From Polaribacter sp. (GTDB lineage Bacteria > Bacteroidota > Bacteroidia > Flavobacteriales > Flavobacteriaceae): 5,782 bases of DNA. This document shows, in pieces, positions 1-4,918 of the stretch; the stretch's first letter is position 1, and each line of letters begins with the position of its first letter. The translations under genes were made by a program, and so were the position numbers. The notes under the pieces were generated by a model, which was given only the letters and a program-made list of their open reading frames with translations, was not told the origin of the DNA and ran no database searches. Location of the stretch: contig DPRC01000090.1 of NCBI GenBank assembly GCA_003537695.1, forward strand, positions 6,103 through 11,884, written 5' to 3'.

Positions 1-10
1 GTGCATCCAT
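1..10 (-). CDS. possible start of the next downstream gene (edge fragment)
   Basis: Ten bases after the stop of the VWA gene, the minus strand shows an ATG at 10-8 that reads Met-Asp-Ala before the window ends. A second ATG at 6-4 lies in another frame. The short gap suggests co-transcription with the VWA gene. VWA proteins of this kind are commonly encoded next to a MoxR/magnesium-chelatase subunit I-like AAA+ ATPase, so that is my guess for the product. The three visible codons cannot prove it. Confidence 0.3.
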
Positions 11-20
11 AAGGGTGCGA

Positions 21-1145
21 CTATCCTTTGATGTTTTTTTTCCTATTTGTTTCGTAATCTTCAAAAATCATTTCCCCCAAACCTTTCAAACCGGTATAAA
101 ATGCTTTTCCTTGATTTGCTTTTGTAAAAGCGCGCACAAACTGCATTAAATAGGGATCTTGGGCGATCATAAAAGTAGTGATCGGAATGCGTAGTTTTCT
201 TGCTTGCTGGGCCATTGCGTAACATTTATTTACAATATGTTCATCCAAACCATTACTGTTCTTATAGTATTGCCCGTCAGGCAAACGCAGACAACTTGGT
301 TTTCCATCGGTAATCATGAAGATTTGCTTGTTGGTATTTCTTTTCCGTCGGAGTAAGTCCATTGCTAAATTTAAACCAGCAACGGTATTTGTGTGGTAGG
401 GACCCACCTGTAAATAGGGCAAATCTTTTATCTTTATTGACCAAGCATCATTTCCAAAAACGATAATATCTAGTGTGTCTTTTGGGTATCGTGTGGTAAT
501 TAATTCAGCCAAGGCCATAGCTACCTTTTTAGCAGGAGTAATCCGGTCTTCGCCGTACAAGATCATAGAGTGGCTAATATCTATCATTAAAACAGTACTC
601 ATTTGGCTTTTATGAAGCGTTTCTTCTACAACCAGATCGTTTTCGGTTAAATTGAAGTCTTCGATGCCATTATTAATTTGAGCGTTTTTAATGCTTTCAG
701 TAATTGAAACCTTGTCCAAGGAATCGCCAAATTGGTAAGCGCGAACATCACCGGTATGCTCATCTCCAATTCCAGGAGATTTACTTTTATGATTTCCGGC
801 ACCACTTCTTTTAATTTTACCAAAAATATGGTTGAGTGCTTGTTGTCTTATGGCGCGTTCTGTCTTCGGAGTAATTTTTGTGCCTCCAGTGCCATCTCCT
901 TTTATTTCTTCTTTAATGTAGCCCTTTTTCTTTAGGTCTTCAATAAAGTCATCGATCGTATAATTTTCGTCGGTTAATTTATATTCAACATCCAAAGAAC
1001 GCAACCAATCGATGGCCTCATCAAAATCACCAGAAGTATGTGTTATCAATTCCTTGAAGATTTCAAATAATTTTTCAAATGGAGATTGATTTTCTGCCTC
1101 ATAGGTTTTGAAGATAAAACCTTTTCTTTTTGTGTTGTTTTTCAT
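21..1145 (-). CDS. VWA domain protein with intact MIDAS motif (COG4867-like)
   Basis: This 374-residue protein has no signal peptide or membrane segment, so it is probably cytoplasmic. The N-terminal half (about 1-180) is charged and helical. It includes a Gly/Lys-rich linker near 113-135 and the run GDVRAYQFGDSLDKV (132-146), which resembles the conserved region before the VWA domain in COG4867-type proteins. The VWA domain spans about 180-360. Its metal-ion-dependent adhesion site is complete: DISHS at 189-193 (DxSxS), a threonine in HTNT at 251-254, and the aspartate of ITDG at 278-281. A bound divalent cation and a protein ligand are therefore likely. Proteins of this class generally act with a MoxR/ChlI-type AAA+ ATPase as chaperone-like or metal-insertion machines; the exact substrate here is unknown. 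The ATG at 1145 is preceded by a promoter-like box, which supports this start. The domain call is firm and the function is inferred. Confidence 0.9.
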   Translation of the reverse strand: MKNNTKRKGFIFKTYEAENQSPFEKLFEIFKELITHTSGDFDEAIDWLRSLDVEYKLTDENYTIDDFIEDLKKKGYIKEEIKGDGTGGTKITPKTERAIRQQALNHIFGKIKRSGAGNHKSKSPGIGDEHTGDVRAYQFGDSLDKVSITESIKNAQINNGIEDFNLTENDLVVEETLHKSQMSTVLMIDISHSMILYGEDRITPAKKVAMALAELITTRYPKDTLDIIVFGNDAWSIKIKDLPYLQVGPYHTNTVAGLNLAMDLLRRKRNTNKQIFMITDGKPSCLRLPDGQYYKNSNGLDEHIVNKCYAMAQQARKLRIPITTFMIAQDPYLMQFVRAFTKANQGKAFYTGLKGLGEMIFEDYETNRKKNIKG

Positions 1146-1150
1146 CGCTA

Positions 1151-1158
1151 TAAAAATA
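1151..1158 (-). promoter_or_regulatory. candidate -7 promoter box for the VWA gene
   Basis: On the minus strand the sequence is TATTTTTA, one mismatch from the Bacteroidota -7 consensus TAnnTTTG. It ends 5 bases before the VWA start codon. This is nearly the same geometry as the perfect box before the epimerase gene. A TTTT run 18 bases upstream (1177-1180) could be a degenerate -33 element. In such AT-rich DNA a chance match is quite possible. Confidence 0.3.
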
Positions 1159-1243
1159 CGGCTTTCTTGAATGGCTAAAAATATTTTAACATAGCTTTAG
1201 TATATGCATCAATCGGTGAAGGTGATACTTACGTAATTCGTAA

Positions 1244-1289
1244 ATTTTTAATGTAAAAAAAATAATTCCATTTTTTTAAAGTTAAAAAT
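1244..1289. repeat. imperfect AT-only inverted repeat
   Basis: The outer arms ATTTTTAA (1244-1251) and TTAAAAAT (1282-1289) pair perfectly. The inner arms AAAAAAAT (1256-1263) and ATTTTTTT (1270-1277) also pair perfectly around a 6-base loop. A 4x4 internal mismatch separates the two stems. With no G-C pairs the hairpin would be weak. It could be a weak bidirectional terminator, a binding site or chance. Confidence 0.3.
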
Positions 1290-1420
1290 CAAACAGACTA
1301 TTTCCATGGATAACTAGAGAATTACAAAAATAAGGGTGTAGTCTATCGTTTTATTTTAAAATGAATTTAGTAATTATTGTTAAAACCTTTTCTTACCGTG
1401 AATTTAGGAGTACTTTGATT

Positions 1421-1438
1421 GGGATACGTCAGGGATAC
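1421..1438. repeat. short direct repeat GGGATAC x2, 11-bp period
   Basis: GGGATAC occurs at 1421-1427 and again at 1432-1438, about 70-80 bases upstream of the epimerase promoter box. The 11-bp period puts both copies on the same face of the helix, as expected for a tandem activator or repressor site. The G/C content stands out in AT-rich surroundings. No regulator can be named. Confidence 0.25.
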
Positions 1439-1504
1439 TAGCATTAGAATTCTTCGAACATTAAATTTTATGTAAACAAAAGACAATCTTCTCGATTGGG
1501 TTTT

Positions 1505-1512
1505 TATCTTTG
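1505..1512 (+). promoter_or_regulatory. -7 promoter box TATCTTTG, probably giving a leaderless transcript
   Basis: TATCTTTG is an exact match to the Bacteroidota -7 consensus TAnnTTTG recognised by the primary sigma factor of this phylum. It lies only four bases (CAAC) before the ATG at 1517, so transcription should begin at or within a few bases of the start codon. No TTTG-like -33 element is evident at the usual distance upstream. The position also argues against the TTG at 1496 as a start, because that codon lies upstream of the predicted transcript start. Confidence 0.65.
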
Positions 1513-1516
1513 CAAC

Positions 1517-2395
1517 ATGGCAAAAATATTAATAACAGGAGGAACAGGTTTAGTAGGCACAAGACTAACGCAACTCTTAATTGAAAGAAAGCACGATGTA
1601 AGGGTGCTAAGCAGGAGCCCTAGGTTAGCAAATGAATTTATGTGGGATATTTCTAAGGGGTTTATAGCGGACGAAGCTATAGAAAATATAGAATATATTA
1701 TACACTTAGCAGGTGCTGGAATTGCTGATAAACGATGGACAAAAGAAAGAAAAAAAGTGATTACAGCAAGTAGGGTAGACACCGCTAATTTAGTCTTCCA
1801 AAAAATTAAAGAAAAAAACATTTCTTTAAAAGGATTTATTTCTTCCTCGGGAAGTAATTATTATGGTGCCAAGACTACAGCTATTATTTATAAAGAATCA
1901 GATCCTGCAGGGATTGATTTTTTAGGTGTAGTTTGCAAAGAATGGGAAGCTGCCGGAGCACAATTTAAAAGAAGAGACATCCCAGTGACAATTTTAAGAA
2001 CAGGGGTTGTATTGTCTAGGAAGGGAGGTGCTTTAGAAAAAATGAAAACACCTGTGATTTCTCCTTTAGGTTCTGGAAAACAGTTTATGCCATGGATTCA
2101 TATCGACGATCTATGTGCGATGTTCATAAAGACCGTTGAAGAAAATATTTCGGGAGTTTACAATGCCGTAGCGCCGGAACACAGCAACAGTAACACCTTT
2201 TCTAAAACATTAGCGAAGGTGCTAAGAAGGCCATTCATTCCAATTGCGGTTCCTGGTTTTTTATTGAAATTAGTCTTTGGAGAATTGGCAGTTATTCTCT
2301 TACAAGGAAGCAGGTTGTCCTCAAAGAAGATAACGGATAAAGGTTTTGTTTTTAAATACGATACATTAAAAAAAGCCTTAGAAAATTTGAAGTAA
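1517..2395 (+). CDS. TIGR01777-family NAD(P)-binding epimerase / SDR39U1-like protein
   Basis: From the ATG at 1517 the product is 292 residues, a normal length for the family (E. coli YfcH, human SDR39U1). I chose this start because MAKILITGGTGLVG puts the Rossmann glycine motif at residues 8-14, and because the promoter box lies just upstream; an in-frame TTG at 1496 would add seven unlikely residues. Other family marks are HLAGAGIADKRW (63-74), SSSGSNYYG (109-117, where the family usually has a Ser-Ala-rich version before YYG), GSGKQFMPWIHIDD (185-198) and NAVAPE (216-221). The C-terminal DUF1731-type region contains GELAVILLQGSRLSSKKI (255-272). The protein is an extended SDR oxidoreductase/epimerase of the cytoplasm; family substrates are mostly undefined. 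It is a single-gene unit, convergent with the lipid operon. The family call is firm and the reaction is unknown. Confidence 0.92.
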   Translation: MAKILITGGTGLVGTRLTQLLIERKHDVRVLSRSPRLANEFMWDISKGFIADEAIENIEYIIHLAGAGIADKRWTKERKKVITASRVDTANLVFQKIKEKNISLKGFISSSGSNYYGAKTTAIIYKESDPAGIDFLGVVCKEWEAAGAQFKRRDIPVTILRTGVVLSRKGGALEKMKTPVISPLGSGKQFMPWIHIDDLCAMFIKTVEENISGVYNAVAPEHSNSNTFSKTLAKVLRRPFIPIAVPGFLLKLVFGELAVILLQGSRLSSKKITDKGFVFKYDTLKKALENLK

Positions 2396-2580
2396 TCAGC
2401 GCTTTATAGTACGTATTCTGTTTTTTTTGTTTGCCAGAATTGGTGTAAAAAAGAGCATAACATCAGGGAGTTTTTAATATGTCGTCTTTGGTATCAGTTT
2501 TTGCGAGTAATAAAAAAAGGTTTCAATTAATTATGAGAACCTTCAGCCAACAATAGCTTTCTCAGAATAAAGGCGGGTAT
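2396..2580. other. 185-bp convergent spacer
   Basis: The 3' ends of the epimerase gene and the acyl-CoA-binding protein gene face each other across this spacer. It contains the minus-strand terminator at 2511-2543. A run of eight Ts at 2421-2428 lies 25 bases past the epimerase stop, but I could not find a stable hairpin before it, so a plus-strand terminator is not supported. No coding frame of note was seen. Confidence 0.55.
2511..2543 (-). terminator. intrinsic terminator of the ftsH-to-acyl-CoA-binding-protein operon
   Basis: Read on the minus strand, AAGGTT (2543-2538) pairs with AACCTT (2522-2517). Two further pairs past a bulged G extend the stem, the loop is AT-rich, and a run of seven Ts follows directly (2518-2512; its first two also close the stem). 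It begins 37 bases past the stop of the acyl-CoA-binding protein gene. The U-tract is on one side only, so the hairpin should stop leftward transcription and not the rightward epimerase transcript. Confidence 0.7.
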
Positions 2581-2847
2581 TTATTTTCTGTTTTTTAAAA
2601 CGGTCGTTGCTAATTTGATATATTCTTTTTTAGCCTGGTCAGAAGACATGTCTTTTAACTGCATCCAAGCATTTATTTTAAAAGCATTGCGAACATCTAA
2701 CTTTCCCTCAAATGGAAACTTACTGCCCGCAGTAGCTTGTTTGTAGTATGCATAAAACTTCAGCATAATATCCGCAGCTACCGGTTCTTTTAATTTTGAA
2801 ATTGCTTTAAATGCCTCTTTAAACGCGAGGTCTAAATCAGAATCCAT
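2581..2847 (-). CDS. acyl-CoA-binding protein (ACBP family)
   Basis: This 88-residue protein matches the four-helix acyl-CoA-binding family in length (eukaryotic ACBP is about 86) and in motifs. FYAYYKQATAG (31-41) holds the ligand-contacting residues Tyr32, Tyr35 and Lys36. FKINAW (56-61) keeps Lys57 and Trp61 but has Ile58 where classical members have a second Trp. KEYI (74-77) supplies Tyr76. These correspond to Tyr28, Tyr31, Lys32, Lys54 and Tyr73 of bovine ACBP. The role expected from the family is cytosolic binding and buffering of long-chain acyl-CoA esters. The gene starts 2 bp after the psd stop and is followed by a terminator, so it is the last gene of the operon. Its place there suggests a link between acyl-CoA pools and phospholipid synthesis, but that link is inferred. 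ACBPs are classically eukaryotic and sporadic in bacteria. Confidence 0.92.
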   Translation of the reverse strand: MDSDLDLAFKEAFKAISKLKEPVAADIMLKFYAYYKQATAGSKFPFEGKLDVRNAFKINAWMQLKDMSSDQAKKEYIKLATTVLKNRK

Positions 2848-2849
2848 AT

Positions 2850-3506
2850 TTATTTTTTTGCAATAACTTGAGTTCCGCCTTTGACGGTATCTCCTAATTT
2901 TATAGTTAATTCTGTACCAAGTGGTAAGTATAAATCTACCCGAGAACCAAATTTGATAAAACCTGCGTCTGCTCCCTGAATTACAGTATCCCCTTCTTTT
3001 GCATAGTTTACAATTCTTCTAGCCAGTGCACCCGCAATTTGTCGGTACAATACTTCTCCAAAAGTAGTATTGTCGATAACAACAGAGGTTCTTTCGTTGT
3101 CTGTAGACGCTTTCGGATGCCAAGCAACTAAATATTTACCGGGATGGTACTTACTATATTTAATAAGACCACTCATGGCATACCTTGTAACATGCACGTT
3201 AATTGGTGACATGAATATAGAGACTTGCAATCTTTTGTCTTTAAAATATTCTTGCTCTTCCACTTCCTCAATCACAACTACTTTTCCGTCTACCGGAGCT
3301 ATAATTGTAGTAGCATCTAAAGTAGTTGCTCTTTTTGGATTTCTAAAAAACTGCAATACAGTAAATAGCAAGCCTAAAACTACAATTTGAATGGCTTTTA
3401 CCAACCAAGTAGTTTCAATAAGTTTTTCTGCCAATAATATACTTGTGATAGACAAAATAAATGCAATTACAATAATCTTGTACCCTTCTTTATGAAAACG
3501 AATCAT
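2850..3506 (-). CDS. psd: phosphatidylserine decarboxylase proenzyme, short (PSD-A) type
   Basis: Psd converts phosphatidylserine to phosphatidylethanolamine, the final step of the CDP-diacylglycerol route, at the inner membrane. The 218-residue length fits the short PSD-A/archaetidylserine-decarboxylase-like type rather than the roughly 320-residue E. coli form. Two hydrophobic segments (about 11-27 and 35-52) anchor the N terminus. PVDGKV (71-76) carries Asp73, and NVHVTR (103-108) carries His105; these match the catalytic Asp90 and His147 of E. coli. HPGK is at 121-124. The self-cleavage site is FGS (186-188), where cutting between Gly187 and Ser188 turns Ser188 into the pyruvoyl cofactor of the small alpha subunit (about 31 residues). 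All key residues are present, so the enzyme should be active. It starts 2 bp after the cdsA stop. The preceding enzyme, PssA, is not encoded in this window. Confidence 0.95.
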   Translation of the reverse strand: MIRFHKEGYKIIVIAFILSITSILLAEKLIETTWLVKAIQIVVLGLLFTVLQFFRNPKRATTLDATTIIAPVDGKVVVIEEVEEQEYFKDKRLQVSIFMSPINVHVTRYAMSGLIKYSKYHPGKYLVAWHPKASTDNERTSVVIDNTTFGEVLYRQIAGALARRIVNYAKEGDTVIQGADAGFIKFGSRVDLYLPLGTELTIKLGDTVKGGTQVIAKK

Positions 3507-3508
3507 TT

Positions 3509-4309
3509 TTAAATAATAAAATTAATATACAAATATACAAACGGAGCAGCGAATAACAAGCTATCTAACCGATCTAAAATTCCTCCATGACCTGGCATTA
3601 TAGTGCCACTGTCTTTTATTTTTGCTTGCCTCTTTAACTTAGACTCTACCAAATCACCAATGGTCCCAATAATAGATATGATTGCAGCAATCGCAAACCA
3701 ATGTATCAAAGAGAAATCTAGATGTAAGGGACTAATACGAATAAGGTAGGCAGCGATGAGTGTAAAAACAAAACCCCCAATAAATCCTTCTATGGTTTTT
3801 TTTGGCGATACAGAAACAAATAATTTAGTTCTTCCGAAATTCTTTCCAACGATAAAAGCAAAACTATCATTCACCCAGATAAGCATTAAAACGGTAATCA
3901 TCAAGTACGGAGTATAGTTTTGATTGTAGAAGGGTAATAAAATTAGAAAACAAAAAGAAAAAATTAGATATCGAATGGTCAACCCTAGCTTTTCTCTATC
4001 TGATACATACACAATATCTTTTTTTGCAAACAATTGATAGATTAGGTACAAAGAGGATAATATGTTGATTCCTAAAACCATTTTTATGGCGTAACTGTTG
4101 GGTCTTTTGAGCATTAAAAATAAAGCAAGACCAAATAATATATAAGAAATAATACTTTTAAATTTGGTTATTTTAGAAAGTTCATAAATCGCAATAATAG
4201 CAAAAAAAGCGACTAATACAATATAGGATTCTTTGGAGAAAAGAATAGCAGACACAAATATTAAAACATAAATGATTCCGGAAAGACTCCTTCTTAAAAG
4301 GTTGCGCAT
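3509..4309 (-). CDS. cdsA: phosphatidate cytidylyltransferase (CDP-diacylglycerol synthase)
   Basis: CdsA makes CDP-diacylglycerol from phosphatidic acid and CTP, the branch point for all bacterial phospholipids. The 266-residue protein is almost wholly hydrophobic, with roughly eight or nine membrane segments (for example near 11-24, 28-42, 73-93, 112-127, 134-154, 174-190 and 203-220). The full CDS signature runs from Ser223 to Asp249: SKLKR, then KDSG at 232-235, then PGHGG at 239-243, then DRLD at 246-249, with every signature position satisfied. WVNDSFAF (145-152) and the SPKKTIEGFIGG block (168-179) are also typical. Its ATG lies one base after the stop of the LUD gene (TAATATG), which suggests translational coupling. 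No Shine-Dalgarno sequence is visible, as is usual in this phylum. Confidence 0.96.
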   Translation of the reverse strand: MRNLLRRSLSGIIYVLIFVSAILFSKESYIVLVAFFAIIAIYELSKITKFKSIISYILFGLALFLMLKRPNSYAIKMVLGINILSSLYLIYQLFAKKDIVYVSDREKLGLTIRYLIFSFCFLILLPFYNQNYTPYLMITVLMLIWVNDSFAFIVGKNFGRTKLFVSVSPKKTIEGFIGGFVFTLIAAYLIRISPLHLDFSLIHWFAIAAIISIIGTIGDLVESKLKRQAKIKDSGTIMPGHGGILDRLDSLLFAAPFVYLYINFII

Positions 4310-4310
4310 A

Positions 4311-4895
4311 TTATAAATCTTCTAAAAGGAGCAAATATAAGTTTTTTGAATTACTGTTACCGTAGTTTAGAAGATTATCCGCAGTTTTATTAATTTTATA
4401 ATTTTTAACTGCCGAAATGTTCGTAGGTATTGCGTGCTTTGCATTCGCCTTGAGACCTGTTAATCCTTGACCTGTATTTTCAACGAGCTGACTTGTTCTT
4501 GCAACCACAATGAAGTTGTCAGAAAACTCAGAGAGCTTTTTGCTACTAAGTTGATTGGACGAAAAGAGTACATCTCCATGATCGGCAATTAAATGTTCAC
4601 AAGTTGTAAAAAAAGGAATGGATTTTTTAAACTCCCTATCAACAGCAATCTCTTTTTGGTTTAAAAAAGGTAGTATATTAGGGTTTGTTAGAAATATTTT
4701 TTTCCAATTATTCTCAGATAAAATACTTTTAAGATGCATTGCGAGCTCTTTTTCCTCTAAACAATATAAAAATTTTCCACCTTTTTCAATGAAATTATGG
4801 ACAAACAAGTCGTCTAGAGATAAATTGACCTCATGTGTCTTTATCTCTAGATTTTCTTTGAGTGTTTTATTAAATATTTTTTTTAAAAAATTCAT
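4311..4895 (-). CDS. divergent LUD-domain (LutC/YkgG-like) protein
   Basis: This 194-residue protein is soluble and has a basic N terminus (MNFLKKIFNK) but no signal peptide or membrane segment. It resembles the LUD domain of LutC, a subunit of the LutABC lactate-oxidation complex. Similarities are the central CEHLIADHGDVLFSS (99-113), FIVVARTSQLV (128-138), and a C-terminal KTAD (170-173) followed by YLLLLED (187-193). The usual LutC signatures are degraded: the TGT-type motif reads HGD (106-108), and the GPSRTADIE-type motif keeps only the Thr-Ala-Asp core. The lutA and lutB partners are absent nearby. The gene sits 23 bp after ftsH and 1 bp before cdsA, which suggests a job linked to the membrane operon rather than lactate use. 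The family assignment is from motif shape only, and the function is unknown. Confidence 0.72.
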   Translation of the reverse strand: MNFLKKIFNKTLKENLEIKTHEVNLSLDDLFVHNFIEKGGKFLYCLEEKELAMHLKSILSENNWKKIFLTNPNILPFLNQKEIAVDREFKKSIPFFTTCEHLIADHGDVLFSSNQLSSKKLSEFSDNFIVVARTSQLVENTGQGLTGLKANAKHAIPTNISAVKNYKINKTADNLLNYGNSNSKNLYLLLLEDL

Positions 4896-4918
4896 TATTG
4901 CAATTGTAGAACATTAAA

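Larger units (their letters stand above)
1146..1516. other. 371-bp AT-rich divergent intergenic region
   Basis: This region separates the leftward VWA gene from the rightward epimerase gene and must hold both promoters. I see candidate -7 boxes at both ends, an AT-only inverted repeat (1244-1289) and a short direct repeat (1421-1438). A further perfect minus-strand TAnnTTTG match (TATTTTTG, 1332-1325) has no convincing -33 partner. No credible gene or structured RNA was recognised. The longest reading frame noticed is a 26-codon stretch at 1361-1441 with no supporting signal. Confidence 0.6.

Noticed and set aside
1415..1420. TACTTTG just before the direct repeat as a -7 promoter box
   Set aside because: It has only one base between TA and TTTG instead of two, and it is about 100 bases from the gene, whereas a perfect box lies right at the start codon.
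1361..1441. 26-codon reading frame on the plus strand in the intergenic region
   Set aside because: It has no promoter or other signal just upstream and no recognisable protein features, and it overlaps the phased direct repeat. A frame this short is expected by chance.
1496..1516. TTG at 1496 as the start of the epimerase gene
   Set aside because: It lies upstream of the predicted transcript start, overlaps the -7 box, and adds residues not expected before the Rossmann motif. The ATG at 1517 fits the family.
2421..2428. T8 tract as a terminator for the epimerase gene
   Set aside because: No stable stem-loop could be found immediately upstream, so the tract alone is not enough.
2534..2564. 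Alternative hairpin TGAGAA...TTCTCA overlapping the operon terminator, as a possible antiterminator or riboswitch-like switch
   Set aside because: The stem is only 6 bp with a long, unevenly paired interior. It lies at the 3' end of the operon, where a regulatory leader is not expected, so it is probably coincidental.
4912..4914. Upstream ATG for the LUD-domain gene on the minus strand
   Set aside because: It is out of frame with the LUD coding sequence (19 bases from the chosen ATG).
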